Positions 44,801-56,980 of a DNA stretch of 64,000 nucleotides are shown here, piece by piece. Numbering within the stretch: the stretch's first letter is position 1; each line of letters begins with the position of its first letter. The position numbers and the translations under genes were made by a program. Below the pieces are notes generated by a model, which saw nothing but the letters and a program-made list of their open reading frames with translations, searched no databases and was not told the DNA's origin. This stretch comes from Xiphophorus maculatus (Eukaryota > Chordata > Actinopteri > Cyprinodontiformes > Poeciliidae): contig NC_036464.1 of NCBI RefSeq assembly GCF_002775205.1, positions 3,039,817 to 3,103,816 on the forward strand, given 5' to 3'.

Positions 44801-47039
44801 CTGACCTGAACCTCCAGAGCCACATAAAGACAGTTACAAAGTCGGCCTTCTATCACCTGAAGAACATTTCCAGGATTAAAGGACTAATGTCTCAGCCAGA
44901 TCTAGAGAAACTCATCCATGCCTTCATCTTCAGTCGTATTGATTATTGCAACAGCGTCTTCACAGGTCTGTCCAACAAATTAATCAAACAGCTGCAGCTG
45001 ATCCAGAATGCTGCTGTTGGCGTTCTGACTAAAACCAGGAAGATAGAGCACATAACACCAGTTTAAAGTCCCTCCACTGGCTCCCTGTAGCTCAAAGAAT
45101 AGACTTTAAAATACTGTTGTTAGTTTATAAATCACTGAACGGCTTAGAACCACAATACATTAAAGATCTGCTGTTGTTGTATCAACCTTCCAGACCTCTC
45201 AGGTTCTGGTTCTGGTTCTGCTCTGCATCCCCAGAACCAGAACCAAACGAGGAGAAGCAGCTTTCAGCATCTATGCACCACAAATCTGGAACAAACTTCC
45301 AGAAAACTGTAAAACAGCTGAAACACTGACTTCTTTTAAATCTCCACTAAAAACCCACCTGGTTAGGATTATATTTGAAATGTAATCAATTACTAATTTA
45401 TTGATGGACCTTGACTTAATGATTGATTCTATGTTGCTTTGTGTTTCTGTGTTTGTTATGATGTAAAGCACTTTGAAATGTCTTGCTGCTGAAATGTGCT
45501 ATACAAATAAAATTTGATTGATTGATTGATTGATGATGATTTCCATAGTTTATAGAAACTGAATACTTCAAGACTTCATGACCAAAATCCCAGCACTGTT
45601 TCTTCTGCACATAAATGTTCTTTTTGTCTCTGAGAAGAAAATGACATATTGCGATAAAATTGACCAAAGAAAAAATATTCTTTCGCTGTCCTTTAGTTAC
45701 TCTGATGTGTTCTCAGTACATATCAGTAATCAGTAAATAATCTGGTAATTACTGACCAACATCTTGGATAATCCAGGAAGTTGGTAAAGTGTCAGCATTT
45801 TACAGCAGAAACCTCTTCTGGGCCGTTTCCTCAGAGGTGCCTGGGGCGGCATTGGATACCCCAGAAATCGGATTAGCTACTCTAACTGGCCTAGCCCACC
45901 AGAACTGTCAATCAGTTTGTTCAGATTTTAATGTTCATGGATTAACATAAAAATATGCTTGCATCCTATTTTCTTAGAGCAGACTAAGAACTGGGTCTCA
46001 CAGCATTCATAGTTCTGAAGGGCTGAATTCATATGAAACTGTTAATTCTAACCTGCTGGGTGGGAAACCGTGAAGAGCTTTAAGATCCGGTGTAAGCGCA
46101 TATGGTGATCAAGTTCTTAGAAGACAGTGAGACATGAAGGTACTTTGTCCAGTCCATTTACCTCAGAAGTCAGCTCAACTAGCTGAACAGACCAGTTTTG
46201 CTTGTTGGTTCTCAAATGTATTTTTATTTTGTTTTTTCCCTCTTTTCTGTATTTTTGGACCGGATTCTCCTGGACATTTTTTCAACCTGACTTTGTTCTC
46301 ATGTGTTATTGATAAATAGAACAATTTCGTTCAGTTGGCACTAAGTTACATAGATCTGTACAGTTAATCTCCGCTGAGATAAATGACAGCCACTGTAACA
46401 AATGAATCTCCTGTATGGGTCTTGCATGCTTAGCAGATCCATGTGTTTTATTTGGTGAATCAATAGCTTGTTTTTTCAAACTTTGGCCAGTTTTTTATTG
46501 CAAGCTAAGATTGCAGTGCATTTAAATAAAATTGCCATTTTAGTGTGCCACCCTTTTAGTTTGCCCTGCAGGCACCCCACCCCTAAAAGAAAACAGATCT
46601 AGACACACCATTGTTTATCCTAAGCTAGGAGTCTTTCTCAGCGTCACCATCAGGTTTTCTAGGTTTAGGGACCGCCCCTTTCTACCCTACCCTTGCAACC
46701 TTTACATGGTTTATCTGCTTGTTTTCACCCTTTTACCTTTTTAGCAGTGATCCGGGATCATCTGAGAAGTTTAAAGGATCAACTTTGGATGAGTCACTTC
46801 TCATGGACGGAGAACTTGATGAGGTTATTTTGTCTCGCTCTGACTTTGAACCAACCATCTTGAGGACTAAACAGAAAACAAAGAATCAAGATATGTTTCC
46901 AAGGCTACAGAAGAAGTACGACAGATAAAGTTTGGTTTTAAATATCTAATAAAATATTTCTTTATTAATCTACAGTTCATGGAAAGTAAGTAGTAAGTAA
47001 AAGACTTTAGATAAAACACTCACCTTGTCCGATATCCAT
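38884..47039 (-). CDS. Fish-type NLR (FISNA-NACHT-LRR), NLRC3-like, complete
   Basis: Cytosolic nucleotide-binding immune receptor of the large fish NLR-C family. Exons: 47039-47024 (ATG GAT ATC GGA CAA G), 46866-46737, 44370-44243, 44134-42289, 41863-41690, 40175-40002, 39309-39136 and 38893-38884 (ending TAA). Lengths 16, 130, 128, 1846, three of 174, and 10 give 2652 bases, 883 residues, with every junction in phase. Exon 2 has the NLR-C leader [18 protein letters not shown]. Exon 4 holds FISNA ([18 protein letters not shown]), Walker A GVAGVGKT, Walker [11 protein letters not shown], the SRPAAANQI sensor region and a winged helix. Exons 5-7 each code one LRR unit (58 codons). No CARD, PYD or B30.2 domain is present. 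Fish NLRs usually come in clusters; only one is here. Ligand unknown. Confidence 0.9.
44398..45537 (+). mobile_element. 5'-truncated L2-type LINE in NLR intron 2
   Basis: The RT C-terminal half is recognisable in pieces ([20 protein letters not shown]-type region with a stop, [70 protein letters not shown]). It ends in the typical L2 tail: 'gtgctatacaaataaaatttgattgattgattgattga'. Several frameshifts and stops. It is antisense to the NLR gene. Confidence 0.88.
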
Positions 47040-47142
47040 ACGAGTGTTGACTGTAAAATGGTGCCTGAGCTCAGAATAGTTTCTGTTTCATTTCCCTGTT
47101 ACAAGAAATCTTGACTCATTCCAGGAAGTGACTGTACATATG

Positions 47143-47181
<39 letters not shown>

Positions 47182-47226
47182 TGTATGTGTGTGTATGTGT
47201 GTGTGTGTGTGTATGTGTGTGTGTGT

Positions 47227-47267
<41 letters not shown>

Positions 47268-47276
47268 TGTGTGTGT

Positions 47277-47327
<51 letters not shown>

Positions 47328-47336
47328 TGTATGTGT

Positions 47337-47383
<47 letters not shown>

Positions 47384-48107
47384 TGTGTGCAGAAGTGAGA
47401 ACCAGGCAGAGAACAAAAACAAGTGGGAGGAGAGTAAAGCGTTTATCAGATCAGAATCGGCCAATAGGAGAGCACAAATTTTACGATGCTGTTAAATTTT
47501 GAGAACATAAGTAGTTTAATTTGCAATAATGAAAATTAAACTACTGCAGATCACAGGCAGTCTGAAACATTACAGTAAGGCTCATGAAAAATCATTATAA
47601 TTAACCATAGTAACGAGATGTTTAAATAAAAATGTGCAAAGCATGTTAATAACTGCAGGTAGCAAAGTTTATTGACCTAAACAGAAGATCTATCTCCTTC
47701 AGTATATATTTTTTAAAATTCAGATCTAAACTGAAGACAACCAGAAATTATTCTTTTAGAATTCTCCAGGAAGAATATCATCCAGACGTTGCACTATACA
47801 TTTTTGTTGTTCATCATTTTGACTGACAGCATCAAAAAAATTCCATCATAATTTACTTTTACCAGTCAGTTTTTATGATGATAGTAATGACATTGGCTAG
47901 TCAGCTGCATTTCATTTTCAGCTGATTAATTATTCAACAAATCAAACCAGTATTCAAAATCCCATCACACAGAAAGCAAATGAACGCATCTTTGACAAAA
48001 ACCACCTATTGTGGCCCCAGTAACTACATTTAAAAATTAAAGTTAAACAACTCAAATTATGAGACTCTGTCCTGATCTCACAGCCTCACAACTTCCTCCT
48101 GGTCCTC
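47040..48107. other. NLR 5' flank, no further gene seen
   Basis: Contains the GT/GTAT array at 47144-47392 about 100 bp upstream of the NLR ATG, then AT-rich spacer. No canonical TATA or CpG island was seen at the NLR start. Confidence 0.45.
47144..47392. repeat. (GT)n/GTAT compound microsatellite
   Basis: About 250 bases of GT with regularly interspersed GTAT units, right upstream of the NLR first coding exon. Confidence 0.97.
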
Positions 48108-48289
48108 CTCTAGACCAGTGGTTCTCAAATGGGGGTACGCGTACCCCTGGGGGTACGTGGAGGTACTGCAGGGGGTACGTGAAGTTTTTCAAAATATCTT
48201 TAAAAAATCAGCAGGCTCCTCATAATAAGTCTTGGGAAAAATTATTTTGTAAAAAGTTCGATAAAATATAAATGTGTGTTCATGCACTG

Positions 48290-50500
48290 AAATTTATAGA
48301 TAGATAGATAGATAGATAGCATTTATTGTCATTGAACAGAATTCAACGAAATTTCCATTGCAGCTCCCGTGCAAAAGGTCAAATATATACAGTATAAATA
48401 AGCAAACACACAATAATAATAATAACAATATATACAACTAAATTAACTAAAGGCACTTAACCACACCAAGAAGTAGCAGCAGGTCCAATTATGGCAAAGT
48501 ACAGATAATGTGACAGTGCAAAGTGCAGAACAATATGGCCGTGTGGGGGTGGGGGATATGTATGTGTGACTGCGAGGTTATGATATGTGTGGGAGGGGGG
48601 GGCGGCAGGGAGTAATGGCTCTGACGGCTGTGGGGAAGAAACTGTTTCTCAGTCTATTTGTTGTAGTCCGTATATTCCTGTACCGCTTGCCTGATGGCAG
48701 CGGCACAAACAGTCTGTGGCCCGGGTGGCTGGAATCCATGGCTATGGATCCAGCTCTCTTCTTGACCCGGTCTGTGTAAATGGAGTCCAGGTCTGGGAGG
48801 GGGCATCCCACAATGCCTTGTGCTGTTCTCACCACCCGTGTCAGTTGTTTCCTCTCCAGTGCTGTGCAGCTACCATACCACACAGTCATGTTGAGGCAGA
48901 GGATGCTCTCGATCATCGCCCTGTAAAAGTTCACGAGCAGCCGTGAGGAAAGTCCAGCCCGTCTCAGTTTCCTGAGGAAGAAGAGCCTTTGTTGTGCTTT
49001 CTTCACCAGGTGGGAGGTGTTTGTGTTCCAGGAGAGGTCAGAAGTGATGTGGAGGCCCAGGAACTTGATGTTGTCCACACGTTCCACCACTTCTCCATCT
49101 ATGAGAAGGGGAGTGTGATCCGTCCTCCTGGACCTTCTGTAATCCACAATGACCTCCTTGGTCTTCCCTGTGTTCAGCACCAAGTTGTTGGCTGAACACC
49201 ACTGAGTGAGCTGCAGAATCTCCTCTCTGTAGTGGGTCTCGTTGTTGTCTGAAATGAGACCCACTACTGTTGTGTCGTCCGCGTACTTCACGACTGTGTT
49301 GGTGGGGTGGATGGCCACGCAGTCGTGTGTAAACAGGGTGAAGAGAGCTGGGCTGAGCACACAGCCCTGCGGCGTGCCTGTGTTGAGGACCAGTGGGGAC
49401 GATGTTGAGCCACTTATTCTCACCACCTGAGGCCTGTTGGTGAGGAAGTCTCTGATCCAGTGGCACAGTGAAGCGGGCAGCCCCACCTCGAGTAGCTTCA
49501 GCACCAGCTTGTCTGGGATGACGGTATTAAATGCTGAGCTGAAGTCTACAAATAGCATCCTGACGTAGGTGTTGGGATGCTGCAGATGGGTCAGGGCTGT
49601 GTGCAGAGTGATGGAGACAGCATCCTCTGTTGACCGGTTCGCTCTGTAGGCGAACTGAAGGCTGTCCAGGTTTGCGGGGATGAAGTCTCTGATGTACCTC
49701 AGAAGAATCCTCTCAAAGCACTTCATGATCACCGGGGTCAGAGCGACGGGCCGGTAATCGTTCAGGCTGGTGATGGACCTCTTCTTCGGTACAGGGATGA
49801 TGGTGGAAGACTTGAGACACTCAGGAACCGTGGCAAGCTGCAGGGACAGATTGAAAATGTCCAGAAACACTCCTGCCAGCTGGTCGGCGCAGGTTTTCAG
49901 CGTCTGGCCTGACACCTTGTCCGGTCCTGGAGCTTTGTGGGTGTTGATCCTCCTCAGGGTGGACGTCACCTGATGCTTCTGTAAGACGAGAGGCTGGTGC
50001 TGCTCTTCCAGTTGGGGTAGATGTACGGCTTCTCTGCTGCCCGCCGTGTCAAAGCGGGCAAAGAAACTGTTTAAGGTGTCAGGCAGGGTGGGGTCGCGGC
50101 TGGTCAGCTGACTGCTGTGTTTGTAGTCCGTCATGGTTCTGATGCCTCTCCACATGCTTCGGGGGTTGTTGTTGATGAAATGTTCCTCAATCTGCTGTTT
50201 GTACTGGAGCTTGGCCTGCTTAATACCTTTTTTCAGTTCCGACCGGGCCCTGCTATAAGCCAACCTGTCTCCAGACCTGTAGGCAGCATCCCGGGCTTTC
50301 AGCAGGGCCCGTACTGTGCTGTCCAGCCATGGTTTCTGGTTTGGAAACACTTTTATGGTCTTAACAGGGAGGACAGCGTCGGTGCAGAACTGAACATAGG
50401 ACAGAACGGACGATGAGTATTCCTCCAAGTCTGCGCCGTCCCTGAACACACTCCAGTCTGTATGCTCAAAAGTACTTAGTTTCAATATCCTTTAAAATAA
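48290..50500 (-). mobile_element. 5'-truncated Rex1/CR1-type LINE nested in the hAT element
   Basis: The 3' end on the minus strand is '..atgacaataaatgctatctatctatctatc', at plus 48295-48330. It lacks the endonuclease region seen in the related element at 525-3768, so it is truncated. Exact 5' edge uncertain. Confidence 0.85.
48578..50485 (-). CDS. LINE reverse transcriptase, long open frame
   Basis: 635 codons without a stop. Motifs in order: [87 protein letters not shown] and a C-terminal [19 protein letters not shown] block. The catalytic YADD is intact. The endonuclease is missing, so the element cannot move alone. The apparent start codon is internal to the original protein. Confidence 0.85.
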   Translation of the reverse strand: MKLSTFEHTDWSVFRDGADLEEYSSSVLSYVQFCTDAVLPVKTIKVFPNQKPWLDSTVRALLKARDAAYRSGDRLAYSRARSELKKGIKQAKLQYKQQIEEHFINNNPRSMWRGIRTMTDYKHSSQLTSRDPTLPDTLNSFFARFDTAGSREAVHLPQLEEQHQPLVLQKHQVTSTLRRINTHKAPGPDKVSGQTLKTCADQLAGVFLDIFNLSLQLATVPECLKSSTIIPVPKKRSITSLNDYRPVALTPVIMKCFERILLRYIRDFIPANLDSLQFAYRANRSTEDAVSITLHTALTHLQHPNTYVRMLFVDFSSAFNTVIPDKLVLKLLEVGLPASLCHWIRDFLTNRPQVVRISGSTSSPLVLNTGTPQGCVLSPALFTLFTHDCVAIHPTNTVVKYADDTTVVGLISDNNETHYREEILQLTQWCSANNLVLNTGKTKEVIVDYRRSRRTDHTPLLIDGEVVERVDNIKFLGLHITSDLSWNTNTSHLVKKAQQRLFFLRKLRRAGLSSRLLVNFYRAMIESILCLNMTVWYGSCTALERKQLTRVVRTAQGIVGCPLPDLDSIYTDRVKKRAGSIAMDSSHPGHRLFVPLPSGKRYRNIRTTTNRLRNSFFPTAVRAITPCRPPLPHIS

Positions 50501-50768
50501 AACGGTTTGACTGGTTTTATACCTTCCTGGTGGTCACCGTCTTCTGTTTTTCTTTTTTGTTTAACCATGCAATGTTTGCAATATGGATGTATTTGTCAGG
50601 TTCACTGATATAAGTTGTTTGGCTTTAATAAATCAGACAGTGATTTTACAGCACTGTACCTCTTTTTTATTCCAAAAATGTTTTGCCCGTGTCAGGGGGT
50701 ACTTGACTAAAAATATATTCTTAAGGGGGTACATCACTGAAAAAAGTTTGAGAACCACTGCTCTAGAG

Positions 50769-53209
50769 GAATCTGCGCTACAGTTTAGGTCGGCATTAAA
50801 AAATCCAACTAATACACAATTTCATGCACAATTTCTTTATTTACGTAGAAACACTTAATTATAGATCGTAAAAAATGCAGGTGGATTTTGCAGACCTGAC
50901 AGCTACAGAAGCAATATTAGCATTAATCCATCATTTCACATTAAAAACTTCAAAACCTTAATTACAAGAAAAGCACAATCTTTACATAAGGTTACACCAG
51001 TGTTCCTCCATACCTGTCCTGCATGTTTCAGATGTGTCTTTGTTCCAGAACACCTGATGCAAATGGTTGCATGACCTCCTCTGCAGCCATCAAGGCCACC
51101 AGCCTGTTAATCAAACATTTATTAAACTCATGGATGTGGCAGAAAGGAAGGACCAGCATGGAGAAACACTGTGTAACCAAACTTAGTTACAATATCTGGT
51201 GTCTAAAATATATATACTGTATATAAATTCAGTTTTAAACAAATTTACAAGCAAATAAAAAACATCTTTCTGAAAATCAATCAAATTTATTTGGTAACAC
51301 TTTATTTGACAGGGTTACCTGACATGACACTGTCATCATAATCATGATGTCATGAACATGAAGGCGTCTTTATGAATCTATGACTGTCATGAAGTGTCAT
51401 TTGGTAAATAATGACACTTTAATGCAAAGTTGGCACTTTTAATGGACTTTCAATGCAACTTTTAGAGCAACTATGCTGCTGAACCATTTCAGGTAATAAA
51501 TAAAATATATCCAACTTATTAACATTTAGTTTATTTTGGACTATTTCCCTTTGGTAACAGTTAAGAGCAATTAAATAAAAAATATTAAAGAAATGGTGCA
51601 ACAAGAATAAAACAATACTAGATTATGGCCAAACAAACTGAAGTATTTAGCAACAAGCAAATAAGAAATGATGTGAAACCATAATAAACAGTATTAAAAT
51701 AAAAACAATTCAATCAAATTTTTGATTATAACTAGACTATAAATTGCATTGGAAGACTCGTTTAATATGTATAAAGCTAAAATATCAAATGATTGCAGCA
51801 TAAAATGAAAATCAATATTTTCTAAATAGAGAGCTGCTGCTTAGCATTTATATAAATAAATAACTAGAGACAAGTCTACATTCTTCAGAACAATTATATC
51901 TATTTATATATATTATCATCTAAATAACTAAATGTTTATTACAATGGGTAATTTAGACGTTATGATATATGAGAGCTCAGAACTGATAAACTAACAAACT
52001 CATTTCAAGTTATAAACAGAAGTGGATTAAAATTAAAGAAGCAAAGTTTGAATGTAAAATGTTGTCCTTCAGTTGGAGGGATTTATGTGTTAAAACTGTT
52101 TTCCACTCTTAAAAAAATAAAATGAATAAAAATGATTTTCATCCAGGAAGATTAGATTCAGATTATTTTCTTTGTGTTTACAGACTCAGTTCATCTTCAG
52201 GGATCTAAATTAAAAACCACAAATATTCAGAAACTGAATATTGTTTTTAATGACTGACATGAATATCAGAGGGAGAAACATTTGGCTGATTATTGAACAG
52301 CCATCAGAATGTTGCTGCTCAGCGCCCCCTGCTGGCTGCCTCTGAACTGCAGGCGGCGCTCTGAGGGAGGCCTTCCTCCAGGTGAGCAGCAGAAACTCAC
52401 CTGCAGCGTCAGACAGGAAGCAGAACCGTAACAACAAACCAAACATCCTCTAGATGAGCGCAGAACGGTTCTGTCTGAAACACCGCTGGCCAAAAAGTCC
52501 AACGCTAAAATAAACAAAACTATAATTAGACATTAAAGCCAAAAGAAAAGGAACAGAAAGATTTTTAAAAATGTAAAAAGAGGACATTTCAATTAAAATG
52601 ATTCATTAATTACAAACCCTGGAATTAACTGGATTAACATGTTCAATCGATTCAACCTCCATTTGGAACATAAACATTTTCTGTTTATTTCAGGTTTCTG
52701 AGTTCAGCCGAGTTTCTGTTGCCCCGTTTACACCTTGACTGACCCCAGCTGTGTCCTGTTCCCTCGTCGGTCCTTCTCCATTCTGTCATAATCTGCTACC
52801 AGTTGTTACCAGAGGTTGAGCGTCTAGCCGTCGCTCACCTGTGCTGCCTGGATTTTCTACTTTGTCATATTAAACCATCATCATTTATTCAGCAACCTGC
52901 GTCTCCCTCCCCGCCTCTCAACCGCTCTTTATGACACATTTAGGGAATAAAACAAACACAAATACTTCTGTATAGAAAAGTGAAAGAATTTAAGAACAAA
53001 ACCATTTTCTACATGTTGAGTTTATTCAGTAAAAAGTTGTTTATATTCAGAGGTTATTAATGCAGAAGAGAAAAACATCAGAGTTTGGACGATTATCATG
53101 AGTGAAACGACTGCTAACATGTTATCATGCTGTTAATCTTTAAGGTCAGAGGTCAGAGCGATAGGCACAAGGTGATGCTGGTGATCCTCGGGCGTTTCCA
53201 CGGTGACCA
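50769..53209. other. Intergenic spacer between NLR and aifm2
   Basis: AT-rich. 51290-51480 looks like a common fish dispersed repeat ('ggtaacactttatttgacagggtta', 'catgacactgtcat'). 52690-52940 looks like another repeat end. No coding exon was found. Confidence 0.45.
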
Positions 53210-55865
53210 TCAGGGCTGCTTCTGCTGCATCTCCCTCCAGCTCTTCCACAGCAGCAGGTCACGGCTCTTCCCCAGGGCGACCAGCCAGCGGGGCAGCCGG
53301 ATGCCGTTGAACTGGCCCACGCCGTCGTCTCGGCCCATTGCCAGCAGCATGGACACGTTACCTAGCAACCGGCACAGGGTCAGCGAGGGTCAGGCGACCC
53401 GCCGACCGTCTGTCTCAGGTGGAGCCTACCTGTGCGATACGGCGTCAGCGGCTTCCCGCTCAGGCTGCTGATGATGTTGGACACGGCGACGTAGGCGTGG
53501 AGCCCGGCGTGGTACGCCAGCTTCGCCTCACGCAGGTCGGCGCAGTCGCCAACGGCGAAGATGTTGGAGAACCCCTCGACCTGCAGGTACTGGTTGACCT
53601 TCAGCGCCCCGTCAGCAGCCATGCTGCCCTCTGGAGGAACACACAGTAACAGGTTATTAACCGATCAATGACAGGTCAATATCTGATCAATAACCGATGG
53701 GACCAGCTGAGTGGAGCGGGTCTCAGAGACTAATAGCTGCTAAATGCCTGCAGGTTGATGCTAAGCTAGCAGCTGTTCCTGTAGCTGGTAATGATTGTAA
53801 AGTTAAAGTCTAAATCAGTGGTTCTCAAATGGGGGTACGCGTACCCCTGGGGGTACGTGGAGGTACTGCAGGGGGTACGTGAAGCTTTTCAAAATATCTT
53901 TAAAAAATCAGTAGGCTCCTCATAATAAGTCTTGGGAAAAATTATTTTTTGTTTAACCATGCAATGTTTGCAATATGGATGTATTTGTCAGGTTCACTGA
54001 TATAAGTTGTTTGGCTTTAATAAATCAGACAGTGATTTTACAGCACTGTACCTCTTTTTTATTCCAAAAATGTTTTGCCCATGTCAGGGGGTACTTGACT
54101 AAAAATATATTTTTAAGGGGGTACATCACTGAAAAAAGTTTGAGAACCACTGGTCTAAATGAACAGCAGGAATTTGTTCATTCAGTTATAAATTTCACAG
54201 TTTCAAACCAAATATTTAGCTTAGTGTGTAACTATGTAGCATCACACTAAGGTAAATATTTAGCTAGAAAGCTAAATATTTGTCTTGCTAGCTAAACATT
54301 TAGCTTGCCATTAAACTATTTAGCTTATTGTGTAGCGAAATATTTAGCCACACTGACATCTATAAATGAAAGAACAACATGGCGTGAAAATGACTGAATC
54401 CCCATTTCTTCTCATCACAGTTGAAATCTCCCAAATTCCTTTGTACAGCAGGTTCTGGTGGCAGAGAGCAGCAGGCGGACCCACAGCGCCGCCGGTGGAC
54501 CCCCGGTTCCCCCCGGCGGACCCACGGCGCCCCCCGGTGGACCCACAGCGCCCCCCGGTGGACCCCCGGTTCCCCCCAGTGGACTCACGGCGCCCCCCGG
54601 TGGACCCACGGCGCCCCCCGGTGGACCCCCGGGTCCCCCCCGGTGGACCCACGGCGCCCCCCGGTGGACCCCCGGGTCCCCCCCGGCGGACCCACGGTTC
54701 CCCCCCGGCAGACCCACGGCGCCCCCCGGCGGACCCACCCAGGCTGGAGGCGTAGGCTCCAGAGTTGACCCTGATGCCGGTGCAGCAGATGATCAGGTCC
54801 GTCTCCAGAGTTTCCCCCTTGTCAGTTCTGACCTGTAGGTTCTTCTGGGTCCGGTTCAGCGGCAACTCGGACAAGTTGGACACCTTCTGACCTGAAACAA
54901 AGAAGTAGGTTGTCCGGAACCCGGGCAGAACCAGCTAACAGCAAGTAGCTAATGGCTAGCAGCTAATAGCTAACGGCTAGCAGCTAGCATACCCAGAACC
55001 AGCTCCACTCCCTTCTCCAGTAGAACCTCCTTGGCCTGCTGCCTGACGCTCTGGACCAGTTGCTCGTCGGCCAGCCCGATTCTGGAGTGGATCAGAACCA
55101 CCTGGAGGAGAAGCAGAGATGAGGACGGAGTCCACAGCGCCGGGTTCTGCAGGTACCGGAGGTCCAGACCAACTGGGTTCATCTGCAGCAGGGGTTCTCC
55201 AGCTTTTCAAAATAAAAGCATCAGAGACGAGGTTTTTCCATTTAAATGTTTAGATCAGGGGAGGTCAAGTCCAACAGGCCGGGATCGGACCAGGTAACCA
55301 GACGCTCACCTGGCTCAGGTGTGTCAGCAGGAAGTCGCTGATATAGAGTCACATAATTCTTTATCTTTTAAATTAATTAATTTATTAGAAATTATACAAA
55401 TATTTGCTAATTAACCTAATGACAGATTTATGTATTTCTGTCCCTTCTGGGCCTCCGTAGCCCTCAGGAGTCACTTTCATTCTGAAAATCATTTTGTGAC
55501 CCAACCTTGGACTCTCCCGACCCCCCAGGGTTCCCGACCCCCCAAGTTGGGAAGCCCTGCCCTACAGGAACAACCCAGAAGCAGAACTCTGAGTGACTCG
55601 GTTCTGATCCGGTTCATGGAGTCAGAGGAAACAGCCCAGAACTTGATCCGGACCCAACAGAACCTTCAGGTCCGGTGTGAACCAAATAACTCTGAACCCA
55701 TTTCAGCAGGGCCTACAGAACCAGGATGTCGAGTACCGCTGAACCCGACCAGAGCCAGAACCCAACTCACCTTCTTGTCTGGATACTCCGTCTTGATCTC
55801 AGCTGCCATCTCCACCCCTGTAGCTCCGCCCCCGACCACCAGAACCGAGTCCGCCACCTGGATCT

Positions 55866-55915
<50 letters not shown>

Positions 55916-56535
55916 AGTGAGCGGCGTCCTGTCCCACCACTTACCTCTGCCCCCCTCTGTCTCACCTGTCCCACCATGTCCTCGTACGCCGTCACGCCGT
56001 CCTGCATCGACGCCTCGGTGTTGAACTTCCCCGGGAACGGGCCATCAGAACCAGTACACAGGATCAGGTGGGAGTACTGGACCTCCTGCAGTAGGGGAAC
56101 ACCTGTCAGAGCTCACCTGGCCGGCAGGGGGCAGCAGCAGCTCTCACCCTGCCGCCCCTCCTCACCCTGCCACCCTGGAGAACCACCAGCTGCCGCTCCG
56201 GGTCCACTCGCTCCACCCGACCCTGCAGGAAGCTGGTTCCGAACGTCTCTGCATAGGGGATGAAGGTCCGCTGGGCGAAGCCTGGGGTCAGAGGTCAGGG
56301 GTCAGAGGTCAGGAGTGCCAGGGGGTGCGTGTGGGGGGCACAGGTCGGAGTGGTCGGTACCGGGCTGGACTGAGGCCCGCAGCGCCGCCACGTTGTGGTG
56401 GAAAGAGTCCCGGATGTCCAGCAGGGTGAAGCCGAACCCGGCCGAACGAAGCTGCTGCGCCGCCGCGATGCCGCCGAACCCGCCGCCTACCACTACCACG
56501 TGGACCCCGTCCGGAACCGAGACCTGGCCCCCCAT
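53210..56535 (-). CDS. aifm2: aifm2 (FSP1), ferroptosis-suppressing NAD(P)H:ubiquinone oxidoreductase
   Basis: FSP1 uses NAD(P)H to reduce coenzyme Q (and vitamin K) at membranes and lipid droplets, stopping lipid peroxidation. Exons: 56535-56361, 56281-56166, 56085-55966, 55863-55771, 55101-54993, 54891-54739, 53630-53430 and 53361-53210. They sum to 1119 bases (372 residues; human is 373), with all phases consistent. The N-terminus MGGQVS fits an N-myristoylation site. The FAD-binding [13 protein letters not shown], the [14 protein letters not shown]-like [17 protein letters not shown], the NADH-binding [20 protein letters not shown] and the second FAD motif [20 protein letters not shown] are all present. 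The acceptor of the first coding exon lies exactly before the ATG, so the 5' UTR is on a separate exon near 57018. Confidence 0.95.
53816..54152. mobile_element. hAT-type MITE, intact, 337 bp
   Basis: It begins CAGTGGTTCTCAAATGGG and ends AGTTTGAGAACCACTG (inverted termini), flanked by an exact 8-bp duplication, GTCTAAAT, at 53808-53815 and 54153-54160. Same family as 48116-50760. It lies in the aifm2 intron before the penultimate exon. Confidence 0.92.
54473..54738. repeat. GC-rich ~21-bp minisatellite abutting an aifm2 splice donor
   Basis: About a dozen units of ggtggacccacggcgcccccc, with one-base length variants. It begins immediately after the exon 54739-54891. On the transcribed strand each unit contains GTGGGTCCRCCGGGG, the same sequence as the exon's own 5' splice site. 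Confidence 0.92.
55865..55914. repeat. (CA)n microsatellite
   Basis: A perfect CA run in the aifm2 intron; on the transcribed strand it forms the GT-rich tract just before the acceptor of the exon ending at 55863. Confidence 0.95.
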
Positions 56536-56980
56536 CTGGAGAGACACACACACACACACACTGCTCAGTGACTTACACTCCAACACTTCAGCACCGAACC
56601 ACCGACCGAACCTCAGAATCTGTGCAGAGCTCGGCCTCTAATTGGACCCGGTTCTGGCTGCAGGTGGATCGGAACCAACCCTCAGAGGTCCTACCTGTGA
56701 GAAGCTAACTGATCCTGACTGGACCGGTTTCGTTCGCCAGGAGTTCTGCAGAACCGTTCGGATCCTTCAGGTCCAATCTGGGTCCGCTGCTGGTTCTGCT
56801 GGCTTCTCTGGATCACTGCACCGGTTGCCGGTTCTGAACGTCCTGAATGAAGGAGGGAAAAGTTCGGTTCTGACCCGGTAAACGCGTCGGTTCCAGTGGA
56901 GACCCCCGGAATCACCCGAACCCCCCGCAACCCGTTATGAAACCAGTTCAGAACCCGGCACGAGTCTCTCCAGAACCCTG

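Larger units (their letters stand above)
48116..50760. mobile_element. hAT non-autonomous element split by a LINE
   Basis: The termini are CAGTGGTTCTCAAATGGG and AGTTTGAGAACCACTG. The flanks are CTCTAGAC (48108-48115) and CTCTAGAG (50761-50768), an 8-bp duplication with one change. Outer parts match the intact copy at 53816-54152. The middle is occupied by the minus-strand LINE at about 48290-50500. Confidence 0.88.

Noticed and set aside
46719-46928. Plus-strand frame ..[20 protein letters not shown]..
   Set aside because: The opposite strand carries exon 2 of the NLR gene, with the conserved [10 protein letters not shown] leader and matching phases; the plus frame is its shadow.
47144-47392. 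CRISPR-like regular repeats
   Set aside because: Simple GT repeats without unique spacers, in a vertebrate genome; no CRISPR array exists here.
47128-47502. Long open frames of alternating Cys-Val and His-Thr
   Set aside because: They are translations of the GT/CA microsatellite, open only because the repeat lacks stops.
54366-54838. Pro/Gly-rich collagen-like frames on both strands
   Set aside because: They are translations of the 21-bp minisatellite in an aifm2 intron and appear in several frames at once.
55430-56263. 277-codon plus-strand frame across aifm2
   Set aside because: It overlaps four verified aifm2 exons on the other strand, includes a CA-repeat His-Thr run and shows no family motif.
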